64,000 bases of DNA from UBA7672 sp030824255 (GTDB lineage Bacteria; Pseudomonadota; Alphaproteobacteria; Caulobacterales; Hyphomonadaceae): positions 4,030,001-4,094,000 of the forward strand of contig OW818686.1 in assembly GCA_942493305.1 (NCBI GenBank), read 5' to 3'. Below are positions 8,166-15,882 of this stretch, in pieces (the first letter of the stretch is position 1; every line of letters starts with the position of its first letter). The notes beneath the pieces are model-generated. The model was not told the DNA's origin and made no database searches. It worked only from the letters and a program-made list of their open reading frames with translations. The position numbers and the translations under genes were made by a program.

Positions 8166-8393
8166 ATGGCGAATCCCGGCCCCTTCGAAAAGCGCATGCG
8201 CGCCAGCATCCTCATCGGCCTCGCGATGCTGGTGGTGATCGCGCCGTTGATCGGCGTCTACGGCCTGTCGCCCTTCGTCTTCGCCTGGGGCCTGCTCGCG
8301 CCTTACCAGCTCGCCGTCGCCGTCTCGGTGATGTTCTCGCAAGCCATCGCCATCGCCACCCTCGCCTTCCTGATCATCCGCTCACGGAAGTAG
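8166..8393 (+). CDS. Small membrane protein
   Basis: A 75-residue protein with two hydrophobic segments (about residues 14-33 and 45-70) and basic ends, so a small inner-membrane protein. It follows the DUF3147 gene by 18 bp. No family assigned. Confidence 0.6.
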   Translation: MANPGPFEKRMRASILIGLAMLVVIAPLIGVYGLSPFVFAWGLLAPYQLAVAVSVMFSQAIAIATLAFLIIRSRK

Positions 8394-8410
8394 CGCCGCG
8401 CTCCGCTCAT

Positions 8411-8499
8411 GTCCTGCCCCAGCGAAGCTGGGGAAGGTGGCAGTCGCGCAGCGACTGACGGAAGGGGCCGCACGCGAAGCGTGCGGATCGCTCCACACC
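8411..8499. repeat. Family-1 palindromic element
   Basis: Hairpins CCCCAGCGAAGCTGGGG, CAGTCGCGCAGCGACTG and GCACGCGAAGCGTGC in the usual order. Compared with the copy at 6739 every stem differs, yet each is still self-complementary. It is located in the 5' region of the enoyl-CoA hydratase gene. Confidence 0.72.
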
Positions 8500-8571
8500 A
8501 CTTGCCCTTGCCTCCCACCCGCGTACCCTCCCCGCAAAACACCATACGAGAACACCACCCAGGGAAACGCC

Positions 8572-9402
8572 ATGTCGAAATCCTACGAAGACATCCTTTA
8601 TTCCGTTGCCGATGGCGTGGCGTGGGTCACGCTCAACCGCCCCGACAAGCTCAATGCCTGGCGCGGCCAGATGGAGCGCGAAGTCCGCGAAGCCATGCGC
8701 GACGCCGCCGAAGACAGCAGCGTGCGCGTCATCGTCCTCACCGGCGCTGGCAAGGGCTTCTGCGCCGGCGCCGACATGAACATGCTGCAGGATATTCAGT
8801 CGGGCGACGCCGCCGCTTCGCGCGGCGCCGTCAACGCGGCCGCACCGTATGACGCGACCTCGAACCCCAACTTCCAGAAACAGTATTCCTACTTCCCCGC
8901 CGTGCCCAAGCCGATCATCGGCGCCATCAACGGCAGCGCCGCCGGCCTCGGCCTCATCATGGCGCTCTATTGCGATATCCGCATCGCCGCCGACACAGCG
9001 AAATTCACCACCGCCTTCTCGCGTCGCGGCCTCGTCGCCGAGCACGGCATCTCCTGGCTGCTCCCCCGCCTCATCGGCTTCGCTGCGGCGGCGGACCTTC
9101 TCTTCTCAGCCCGCGTCTTCAAGGCCGACGAAGCCCTCGCCCTGCGCCTTGTCAACCGCGTCGTCCCCGCTGCCGACTTCACCGCCGAAGTCACCGCCTA
9201 CGCCCGCATGCTCGCCACTGAAGTCTCGCCCCGCTCCCTGCGCGAGATGAAGCGCGAAATCTGGAACGCCCAGTTCCAGACCCTCGGCGAAGCCATCGAC
9301 AGCGCCAACGCCGACATGCCCCCCTCCTTCCAGTCCGAAGACTTCAAGGAAGGCGTCGCCCACTTCGTGGAAAAACGCGCTGCGAAGTTCTCGGGAAGGT
9401 AG
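8572..9402 (+). CDS. Enoyl-CoA hydratase/isomerase family protein
   Basis: A 276-residue cytoplasmic crotonase-superfamily enzyme, acting on acyl-CoA thioesters as in fatty-acid beta-oxidation. The signature is present: WVTLNRPDKLNAW near residue 20, the first oxyanion-hole motif GAGKGFCAGADMNML, and the second NGSAAGLGLIMALYCDIRIA with FSRRGLVAEHG after it. The glutamate of EHG sits where one hydratase acid/base residue lies; the other conserved position is Ala/Gly-rich here, so activity could be isomerase-like. Start ATG 8572 follows AGGGAAACGCC. Substrate cannot be told from context. Confidence 0.85.
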   Translation: MSKSYEDILYSVADGVAWVTLNRPDKLNAWRGQMEREVREAMRDAAEDSSVRVIVLTGAGKGFCAGADMNMLQDIQSGDAAASRGAVNAAAPYDATSNPNFQKQYSYFPAVPKPIIGAINGSAAGLGLIMALYCDIRIAADTAKFTTAFSRRGLVAEHGISWLLPRLIGFAAAADLLFSARVFKADEALALRLVNRVVPAADFTAEVTAYARMLATEVSPRSLREMKREIWNAQFQTLGEAIDSANADMPPSFQSEDFKEGVAHFVEKRAAKFSGR

Positions 9403-9428
9403 TCACCACTTTCGTCATCGCTCAACGC

Positions 9429-9530
9429 TGTCATCCCGGAAGCGCGCAGCGCTATCCGGGACCCATTCCTCCACCCCGGCACCCTCAAAATGGGTCCCGG
9501 CTCTCCGCTTCGCTGCGGCCGGGATGACAA
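9429..9530. repeat. Family-2 palindromic element (REP-like)
   Basis: An outer pair GTCATCCCGG...CCGGGATGAC encloses inner hairpins AGCGCGCAGCGCT and CCGGGACCCATT...AATGGGTCCCGG. Two more copies, at 9564-9662 and 29785-29889, share this plan, again with varied inner stems. It lies downstream of the enoyl-CoA hydratase gene. Confidence 0.72.
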
Positions 9531-9563
9531 CCGTGGGTACCCAACAACAACATCACCCATCAC

Positions 9564-9662
9564 TGTCATCCCGGAAGCGCGTAGCGCTATCCGGGACCCA
9601 TTTCTCCAACTCGACAGCCTCTCAGCAGCTTCCGGCTCTCGCTGCGCTCGCGCCGGAGGACC
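9564..9662. repeat. Family-2 palindromic element (second, degenerate copy)
   Basis: Begins TGTCATCCCGGAAGCGCG like the copy at 9429 and continues with a TATCCGGGACCCAT segment; the right half has diverged (CTCTCGCTGCGCTCGCGCCGG). The two copies lie in the same 340-bp gap, which otherwise contains only a terminator. Confidence 0.6.
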
Positions 9663-9683
9663 ATCGAGACAATCACGCCCCCC

Positions 9684-9723
9684 CAAAAAAACAAAACGGC
9701 GCCAGCCGCAAGGCCAGCGCCGT
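9684..9723 (-). terminator. Intrinsic terminator of the 9746-10798 lipoprotein pair
   Basis: On the minus strand ACGGCGCTGGCC and GGCTGGCGCCGT form a 12-bp stem with two wobble pairs and a TTGC loop, followed by TTTGTTTTTTT. It lies 22 bp after the stop of gene 9746-10294. Confidence 0.82.
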
Positions 9724-9745
9724 CTCATCGCATCAACCCGAAACC

Positions 9746-10294
9746 CTACTTCAGCTCTTTCGACAGCCGCCCGAGGAACGCCTCGATATTCGCCTTGGCC
9801 GCTTTCTCGATCGCGAGACGCAGGCGCTCCACGCCCGCGAACGCCTCGCCCATCGTGGCCGTGCCGGTCGCCGCGATGGTGTCATCGAACGCCATCCCGC
9901 CCGAATTGTTGGCCACCGAGTAACGCACCTTCATCGTCACCGACATGTCGAGGCCCATGAAGGGCTTGTCCACGGCCGTGATGCTCGCCGTCACCTTGTA
10001 CTTGCCCAGGCCGCCATCGGGCGCGATGTAGTTGAACGCCTTCAGCGACGTCTCCAGCGCCTTCTGGAAGTCAGGGTTGGAAATGTCCGACGACCACATC
10101 GGGTTCGTCTCATTGCCGCCCTGCACCTGCGCGATCGACATCGCCTGATAGCCCGGATGCCCCGCCGACACAGGCGCTGCGCCCGCCGTCGCCGCCATCA
10201 GGAGCATCGCTTCAGGTCTGGCGCCGGATGCACATGCGCCCAGCGACGCAAGCGTCGCGGCGAGAAATGATACACGAATAAATCCTGCAGACAT
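9746..10294 (-). CDS. Hypothetical lipoprotein
   Basis: A 182-residue protein with a signal sequence ending in the lipobox LGAC (Cys about 21). The mature region has alternating beta-like segments (KYKVTASITAVDKPF, MSVTMKVRYSVANN) and a C-terminal helix. Start ATG 10294 is favoured over GTG 10300 because GGGAGGAC sits 8 bp before it. It follows another lipoprotein gene by 48 bp on the same strand, and a strong terminator closes the pair. No family recognised. Confidence 0.62.
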   Translation of the reverse strand: MSAGFIRVSFLAATLASLGACASGARPEAMLLMAATAGAAPVSAGHPGYQAMSIAQVQGGNETNPMWSSDISNPDFQKALETSLKAFNYIAPDGGLGKYKVTASITAVDKPFMGLDMSVTMKVRYSVANNSGGMAFDDTIAATGTATMGEAFAGVERLRLAIEKAAKANIEAFLGRLSKELK

Positions 10295-10342
10295 GGACAC
10301 GTCCTCCCTTTTTGAATTCTCACCGTTACGAAACCGTCCGGC

Positions 10343-10798
10343 TCAGCCCACGACCTCGCCCGCCGCCGCGACAGGCGCCGCCGGAGCAACAGCGGGCGCT
10401 GCCGGCGCGCCGGCCGGCTGCAACACCACCTGCAAGGGGTTGGGCGTCAGGTCGTTCAGCGCGCCGCTCGTCGCATCGACCCCGACGCCGATCAGCCCGC
10501 CGAACAGCACATTCCCCGCCATGCCCGCAGCTCCGCTGCCAGCCATCTCGCTCTTCACCATGGCGGTGTGCGTGACATAGCCGTCCTTGGTCAGCGTGAC
10601 GGTGAACGGCTCCTTGCGCTGCACCGTGAACGTGCATGGCGACGATGGGCAGCTATAGCCGGTGGATGTCTTCACCGCCGCACCCGCAGGCGTCGTCTCG
10701 ACCACGAAAGCCTGTGTTGTCCCGCGCGTCAGCGTCGCGCACGCGCCAACCGGCATCGCCAGCACAAGCGCCGCCACAACCATCATCAAGCGTGTCAA
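10343..10798 (-). CDS. PEGA-like lipoprotein
   Basis: A 151-residue lipoprotein: signal peptide with lipobox GAC (about residue 20), then TTQAFVVETTPAGAAVKTSTGYSC... and FTVTLTKDGY, which is the beta-strand pattern of PEGA-type carboxypeptidase-like domains, then a glycine-rich hydrophobic stretch (residues 88-112) and an Ala/Pro-rich tail. The start is a TTG at 10798 with GGGGGA 6 bp upstream; ATGs at 10786 and 10783 are alternatives. First gene of a two-lipoprotein operon. Confidence 0.6.
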   Translation of the reverse strand: MTRLMMVVAALVLAMPVGACATLTRGTTQAFVVETTPAGAAVKTSTGYSCPSSPCTFTVQRKEPFTVTLTKDGYVTHTAMVKSEMAGSGAAGMAGNVLFGGLIGVGVDATSGALNDLTPNPLQVVLQPAGAPAAPAVAPAAPVAAAGEVVG

Positions 10799-10917
10799 CG
10801 AGATCCCCCAATCCGACCTCGCGACTTAGCGAGGCGAATCCGGATCTGTCCAGCAGGGGAAACTATGAAATTTATCCGGCGGCGCCGCGCACGTCAGCCA
10901 AACCCGCTGGAAGCCGC

Positions 10918-11154
10918 TCAGGCAATACCCGCCCAGGTCAGCACACTCGGCGCAACCGACACGACAACCAGCAGCAGCGCGATCAAACCCAGCCCGATGA
11001 CGAACGTCACCTTCAGCGATTTCGCGACGGCCGCCCTCTGCGTCGTCCCTTGCGCCGGGCTCCTGCTCGCCGACGCGCGGCCCACGGCATCATCATCCCC
11101 GGAGGAACTGCCAGACGCGCCGGATGTATACGCTTTCGAACTTGAGCTGGTGGG
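10918..11154 (-). CDS. Small C-tail-anchored membrane protein
   Basis: A 78-residue protein with a Ser/Ala-rich N-terminal part and a single hydrophobic C-terminal segment (FVIGLGLIALLLVVVSVAP). The ATG at 11154 has GGAG at a good distance; the ATG at 11160 and an upstream start at 11202 are alternatives. Low-complexity N-terminus leaves some doubt that it is a real gene. Confidence 0.4.
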   Translation of the reverse strand, partial: PTSSSSKAYTSGASGSSSGDDDAVGRASASRSPAQGTTQRAAVAKSLKVTFVIGLGLIALLLVVVSVAPSVLTWAGIA

Positions 11155-11344
11155 CATGGGCATCTCCGGCGGTGTGCAGCGGGAGCGCGAAATCCGGTTC
11201 ACCGGCGCCCTTACTGGATCGCCCGATCACCGGTTACGTGTAGCACGCATCCCCCCCTTCGCCCACCGCCCGCGCCGGAAAATAGCAGTACCCCGCCTCA
11301 GCCCGCGCCAATCGTCCGGAACCGGACGAACGCGTCGCGCCGCA

Positions 11345-11425
11345 TCAGAGAATATTGAACAGATACAGGATCAGGATGATCGGGAGCGGGATGCCCAGCG
11401 CCCACAGTGCAACACCTTTCAGCAT
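11345..11425 (-). CDS. Very small hydrophobic protein (26 aa)
   Basis: MLKGVALWALGIPLPIILIL then six further residues, an almost fully hydrophobic peptide with a single membrane span. The ATG at 11425 is preceded by CCAGGAGAGAGAC, a strong ribosome binding site, which argues for a real gene. Similar tiny 'ALWALGIPLPIIILLYLF' peptides occur in alphaproteobacterial genomes. It lies 71 bp downstream of the terminase stop on the same strand. Confidence 0.5.
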   Translation of the reverse strand: MLKGVALWALGIPLPIILILYLFNIL

Positions 11426-11496
11426 GTCTCTCTCCTGGGTCCTGTCCGCGCGAACCTGCTCCGCCCACCAACGCGCCGCCGCCAGAATTGTTGCGC

Positions 11497-13206
11497 CTAC
11501 AGCCGCATCACCCCCGGCTTCGCCCGCGTCCGCGTCAGCTCGTCCACCGCCCACACCAGCGCATCCACCCGGTCCGGAGACCGCCCGCGCCCCCGCCCGC
11601 GCCCGCCCTCTCCGCCGAACGCGCACATCTGGTCCTCCAGCTCCTTCAGCACCCGCACATGCCGCACGCGCCCGTGCTCATACATCGCGGAGACTGGCTG
11701 CGCCCGATCCTCCTTCGACGCCCCCGCATGCCGCATCACCACGCGCACGCCCGCCCCGCACGCCTCCTTCAGCACGTCGCGCACCAGCGCCCGCCCCACA
11801 TTCCCCTCGGCCACCACGCACCCCGCGCCCCACGTCTCCGCCGTCAGCGCCACGCGCCTGCCCCACTCCGCCGGCCGCAACCCGCGCACCGTCGCATCCG
11901 CCAGCACATAGACGACGCCATCCTTCACCCCCGCCGCCACGATCCCGCACGCATCGGACGTCGCGCCATCGCCGCCCGGCGGGTCCACCGCCACCACCAC
12001 GCGCTCCAGCCCCACAGCCTCCGCCAGGCTCGCGCGGTTCGCCTCGATCACGCCGCGCGTCCACATCGCGCCCGGCAGGTCCTCCACCAGCTCCCCGTCC
12101 AGCTCCTGCCGCGCCAGGCTCGTGCCTTCGTAATCGTCCTCCAGCCCCGCCACGAATCCCGGCGCGAGGTTCGCCGCGTTCACGCGCGTCCCCGCCCGCG
12201 TCATCACCACGCCGCCCGCGCCCCGCTCCGCCTTGTCCACCAGCAGCTTCACCAGCGCACGCGGACGCGGCGTCGTCGTCGCCACGATGCGCGGCTCCGC
12301 GCCCAGCCGCATCGCGAACGCCAGCGTCTTCCACGTGTCGACATCGCGCGGCCACGCGCCGATCTCGTCACACCACGCCGCATCGAACTGCGGCCCGCGC
12401 AAGCTGTCCGGGTCCTCCGCCGAAAACGCCTGCGCCACCGCCCCCGCGCACGGCCCCTCCGGCGGCCACACCAGCGTCCGGCGCGAGGCCACATAATCCG
12501 GCCGCATGCCCGCGCCCGCAATCGCGCGCAGCCCGCTCTCCCCCTCGATCATCACCTCGCGCACGTCATGCAGCGTTGGCCCCACCAGCGCCACGCGCTT
12601 CACCGCCCCGCGCTCAACCTGTTCGCGCACCCATTCCGCCCCCGCCCGCGTCTTCCCCGCGCCGCGCCCGCCCATCAGCATCCATGTCCGCCAAGGCCCC
12701 TCCGGCGCCAGCTGCGCTTCATGCGCAATCTCCCGCCACGGCGCCCGCGCATCCTCCACGCCCTCCGCGAACTCCGCCTCGCGCACGGCCCCGCGCGCAC
12801 GCTCGCCCTCGCCCCCATCCGGCGCTGCATGCATCATGACAGGCATATCGTCCGTATACGGATCAACCGGCAACGCCGTCGCCGCCGCATCCGCCAGCGG
12901 ATCAGGCGCGACGCCCGTGAGCGACCGCCGCTTCGCCAGCGCCACGCGCACCAGATGCGCCATCAGCGGCGCCTGCTTCCGCGTCCACAGCGGAAAGATG
13001 CCGCTCCGTTCCCGCGTCCGGAAATTCTTCACGCACACCCGCGCCTCGTCCGCCGCGCGCGCCCGCGAAACGCCGCCCTTCACCCGCACCCACAGCGCCA
13101 GCCAGCAGACAAGCCGCTCCCCCTTCAGCCAGAACGCCTCCTCCCCCGCAATCCACGCCGCCGCCTCATCAATGCGCGCCCCGTCGGACAGCCTCACCAG
13201 GTCCAT
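11497..13206 (-). CDS. GTA/phage terminase large subunit with N-terminal extension
   Basis: A 569-residue DNA-packaging motor. The ATPase domain shows WRTWMLMGGRGAGKTRAGAEW (Walker A, residues 179-186) and the Walker B acidic pair in AAWCDEIG (D280, E281). The nuclease domain has an RNase H-like fold with acidic residues in VVVAVDPPGG (D408), VVAEGNVG and DRVDALVWA. The 'P.G.WRTW..GGRGAGKTRAGAEW' block is typical of GTA terminases, where it lies close to the N-terminus; here about 150 extra residues precede it (see findings). ATG 13206 has GGAGGAGACTTTC upstream, so the extension is probably translated. Genes between this and the portal gene are unrelated host genes. A two-site promoter-like module lies 57 bp upstream. 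Confidence 0.9.
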   Translation of the reverse strand: MDLVRLSDGARIDEAAAWIAGEEAFWLKGERLVCWLALWVRVKGGVSRARAADEARVCVKNFRTRERSGIFPLWTRKQAPLMAHLVRVALAKRRSLTGVAPDPLADAAATALPVDPYTDDMPVMMHAAPDGGEGERARGAVREAEFAEGVEDARAPWREIAHEAQLAPEGPWRTWMLMGGRGAGKTRAGAEWVREQVERGAVKRVALVGPTLHDVREVMIEGESGLRAIAGAGMRPDYVASRRTLVWPPEGPCAGAVAQAFSAEDPDSLRGPQFDAAWCDEIGAWPRDVDTWKTLAFAMRLGAEPRIVATTTPRPRALVKLLVDKAERGAGGVVMTRAGTRVNAANLAPGFVAGLEDDYEGTSLARQELDGELVEDLPGAMWTRGVIEANRASLAEAVGLERVVVAVDPPGGDGATSDACGIVAAGVKDGVVYVLADATVRGLRPAEWGRRVALTAETWGAGCVVAEGNVGRALVRDVLKEACGAGVRVVMRHAGASKEDRAQPVSAMYEHGRVRHVRVLKELEDQMCAFGGEGGRGRGRGRSPDRVDALVWAVDELTRTRAKPGVMRL

Positions 13207-13262
13207 GAAAGTCTCCTCCGGCGCACCACGCGCCACGAGACCATCATCCCCTCACAAAACCC

Positions 13263-13373
13263 CCGGCCGAATCTGCACCCGTGCGTCCCCCATCTTTTCC
13301 GGGCAACACACTGAGTTCATTGAAGACCCCCAAAAGTTATCCGCCGGATCTGGACAACGCCTTTCCCCCAAAA
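13263..13373 (-). promoter_or_regulatory. Two-site regulatory module upstream of terminase (copy 2)
   Basis: Plus-strand 13344-13373 reads CCGGATCTGGACAACGCC then TTTCCCCCAAAA; 13263-13298 reads CCGGCCGAATCTGCACCC then GTGCGTCCCCCATCTTTT. The first matches 1659-1688, the second 1578-1612, and both pairs have an 81-bp start-to-start distance. A partial third copy of the GACCCCCAAAAGTTATCCG end lies at 13325-13343. Probable activator sites for the terminase gene. Confidence 0.65.
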
Positions 13374-13427
13374 GTCCTCCCTCGGCGAAGCCGGGGGAGG
13401 TGGCCGCAAAGCGGCCGGAGGGGGCTC
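13373..13427. repeat. Family-1 palindromic element (short form)
   Basis: CCTCCCTCGGCGAAGCCGGGGGAGG followed by GGCCGCAAAGCGGCC and GGAGGGGGCT. It abuts the terminase regulatory module directly. A second broken fragment (CAGTCCTGCCCCACCGGAGG) follows near 13444. The rest of the 13207-13686 gap carries no gene on either strand that I would support. Confidence 0.65.
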
Positions 13428-13686
13428 TCTCCACGCGGGGAACAGTCCTGCCCCACCGGAGGCTTCGATGGGCGCGGCTAGCTGGCACGACCGCAGGCAG
13501 AAAATTTGCCATGCGAAGGCTTTGGGAGCGAGAACCTTGGAATTGTACCGATACACCCGCAATGGCGTGTCGCACCATGGGCCGCGCCGCTCGCTACCCC
13601 ACGCGCTAATGGTCTACAAATGTCGGCCGCTATGGACAACAAGGACGCGTCCGACCGATAATCTGCGTAGCGAGTTGGGGGGCAGC

Positions 13687-15588
13687 ATGCGGGTTTGGTT
13701 TTCCCTTGTCCTGATGATCTTTGTATTGTGCGTGGGTGGAGAGGCCTTGGCGCAGAGTCGTGTCGCGCTTGTGATCGGCGTGAGTGACTACAAGGTCGGC
13801 GGCAAGCTGCCCCAGACTCTCGCGGATGCGGAGAAGATACGAGCCTCGCTGGCAGGCGCGGGCTTCTCGGTCGAGAAGCTGGTGAAGCCGGCGCTCAGCA
13901 AGAGCGAACTGGAAAGTGCGCTACTGGCGTTTGGCGAGCGGGCGGCGCGTGCGGACGTTGCTCTGCTCTATTTTGCCGGCCATGGCATGCAGCATGGCGA
14001 CGACAACTGGCTGATCCCGGCGAGCGCCAACCTGCGCAGCGAAGCGGCGATCCGCTTCGAGGGTGTGGCGCTTCAGGACATCATGGAGCTGATGAAGCAG
14101 GCCCGTTTCCGGATCATCGTCTTGGATGCGTGCCGCAACAATCCGTTCAAGGTGAACTGGCCGCAGACGATGTCCGGGCCGGATGGTCTTGGAACGGTGG
14201 CGGTGAACGCGATGCCGGTTGGGTCGATGATCGCGTTCTCGGCGGCCCCTGGCCAGAAGGTGCCCAACGATGGCGTCTATGCTGATGCGTTGTCGCGGAT
14301 GATCCGCGAGGGCCAGGGGCTTGAGCTGAACCAGCTGATGCGTCGTGTGCGCAGCGAGGTGCAGCGCAGAAACCCGGCTGCTGCGCCTGAGTACATTCCG
14401 AACTACGAAGGCGCGTTCTCGTTCAGCGCGGGGTATGATCCCGATGCGGCTGCGACGGCCGCCGCCGGCGGAAGCGAACTCACTTCGCTCCTATTGGCCG
14501 GGCTGGAGATCGAAAGGCGACAGAACTACATCGAGGCGCGGCGTCTCTACCAGAAGGCTTGCGATGGCGGCAGTGCGATGGGCTGCTTCTATCTGGGGCG
14601 CTTTTACGAAAGGGGGTTAGGAGTCAGGCAGGACTATGCCGAGGCGCGACAACTCTATCGGAAGGCCTGCGACGGCGGCAGCGCGATGGGCTGCAACAAC
14701 CTAGGGTATCTTTACCAGAACGGCCGAGGCGTGACGCAGGATTACGGGCAGGCGCGGGCGCTCTACCAGAAGGGCTGCGATGGCGGCGAGGCGGGGAGCT
14801 GCAGCAACTTGGGGGGGCTTTACGACAACGGTCAGGGCGTGACGCAGGACTATGGGCAGGCGCGGCGTCTCTACCAGATGGCCTGCGATAGCGGCAGTGC
14901 GATGGGCTGCAGCAATCTGGGGGTGCTGTACGAGAATGGTCAGGGCGTGACGCAGGACTATGGGCAGGCGCGGGCGCTATATCAGAAAGGCTGCGATGGC
15001 GGCGAGGCGGGGAGCTGCAGCAACCTGGGGACCTTGTACCACAACGGCCAGGGCATGACGCAGGACTATGGGCAGGCACACCGCCTCTACCAGAAGGCTT
15101 GCGATAGCGGTAGTTTGATGGGCTGCACCAACCTGGGGGCCTTGTACCAGAACGGCCGGGGCGTGACCCAAGACTATGGGCAGGCGCGGGCGCTCTACCA
15201 GAAGGGCTGCGATGGCGGCGAAACAGCGAGCTGCAGCAACTTGGGGCTCCTGTACGACAACGGTCAGGGCGTGACCCAGGACTATGGTCGGGCGCGGGCG
15301 TTCTACAAAAAGGCCTGCGATGGCGGCAATGCTGTGGGCTGCACCAACTTGGGGGCCTTATACAGGAATGGCTTGGGAGTGGCGCAGGACTATGAACAGG
15401 CGCGGGCGCTCTACCAGAAGGGCTGCAACGGCGGCAATGCGCTTGGCTGCAGCTATCAGGGCGATCTCGTCCACCATGGACTCGGCGGCTCGCAGAATCG
15501 AGCACTCGGCCTCAGCTTGTTACAGCAGGGCTGCCGCATGGGAAACCAATGGGGCTGCAACCGGATCAAGGGATTAGAGGCGCAGTAG
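13687..15588 (+). CDS. Secreted caspase-family protein with Sel1 repeats
   Basis: A 633-residue protein: signal peptide (residues 1-22, cleavage after ALA), caspase p20-like peptidase C14 domain (about 24-260) and a run of about ten Sel1 repeats of 36 residues (about 270-630). Catalytic His99 lies in YFAGHGMQ and Cys149 in IVLDACRNNP, so the dyad is intact. The repeats (ARALYQKGCDGGEAGSCSNL type) each carry a Cys pair, unlike classic Sel1, and are so alike at DNA level that they look recently duplicated. Predicted to act in the periplasm or be exported; Sel1 repeats mediate protein-protein contacts. It is divergent from the terminase. Start ATG 13687 follows GGGGGGCAGC. Confidence 0.85.
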   Translation: MRVWFSLVLMIFVLCVGGEALAQSRVALVIGVSDYKVGGKLPQTLADAEKIRASLAGAGFSVEKLVKPALSKSELESALLAFGERAARADVALLYFAGHGMQHGDDNWLIPASANLRSEAAIRFEGVALQDIMELMKQARFRIIVLDACRNNPFKVNWPQTMSGPDGLGTVAVNAMPVGSMIAFSAAPGQKVPNDGVYADALSRMIREGQGLELNQLMRRVRSEVQRRNPAAAPEYIPNYEGAFSFSAGYDPDAAATAAAGGSELTSLLLAGLEIERRQNYIEARRLYQKACDGGSAMGCFYLGRFYERGLGVRQDYAEARQLYRKACDGGSAMGCNNLGYLYQNGRGVTQDYGQARALYQKGCDGGEAGSCSNLGGLYDNGQGVTQDYGQARRLYQMACDSGSAMGCSNLGVLYENGQGVTQDYGQARALYQKGCDGGEAGSCSNLGTLYHNGQGMTQDYGQAHRLYQKACDSGSLMGCTNLGALYQNGRGVTQDYGQARALYQKGCDGGETASCSNLGLLYDNGQGVTQDYGRARAFYKKACDGGNAVGCTNLGALYRNGLGVAQDYEQARALYQKGCNGGNALGCSYQGDLVHHGLGGSQNRALGLSLLQQGCRMGNQWGCNRIKGLEAQ

Positions 15589-15600
15589 CACCTGTCTCGC

Positions 15601-15870
15601 CTAGATTGCCACCACGGGCGATGTGTATTGCCCTGCGTGCTTCTGCCGATCGATCAGAACAGCGAAGCTGGTGACCATGTCAAACACACCCGACGCAGAG
15701 TGCCTCCCAACAGCCTCGGGATGCTCCCGCAGCAAATCTCTCTGCAGCTGCACCACATTAGAGCCACGACTTCCCGGTCTAAACAGATAGTAGCCGCTGT
15801 CGAATGCCGCCCCGCCGCAAAAGGCAAGAGCAGCGTCGATACCAGTGACCTCATTTGTTTCTACCGGACA
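15601..15870 (-). pseudogene. Open frame with peptidoglycan-binding-like motif, no start codon
   Basis: An 89-codon open frame ends at 15601 but begins right after stop codons with no ATG/GTG/TTG in place. It encodes protein-like sequence, including YYLFRPGSRGSNVVQLQRDL, which fits the 'GSRG..V..LQ..L' core of peptidoglycan-binding domain 1, and a C-terminal part FDMVTSFAVLIDRQKHAGQY. An ATG just upstream (near 15872) is out of frame. I read it as the 3' end of a truncated gene; a family-1 element lies at the break. Confidence 0.45.
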
Positions 15871-15882
15871 TCACTATACCCC

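Noticed and set aside
261..13206. A complete prophage
   Set aside because: No integrase, repressor, capsid or tail genes are seen among the 10 kb between terminase and portal, only host-type genes on both strands; the GTA reading fits better, although the left flank is unseen.
11407..13314. A 635-codon open frame on the plus strand opposite the terminase, and a 494-codon one at 11355-12839
   Set aside because: Both are extreme in Arg, Pro and His and show no domain; they are antisense shadows caused by the very high GC of the terminase gene.
14480..15588. Regular tandem repeats that could be taken for a CRISPR array
   Set aside because: Repeats are contiguous 108-bp coding units (Sel1) in one frame, without unrelated spacers.
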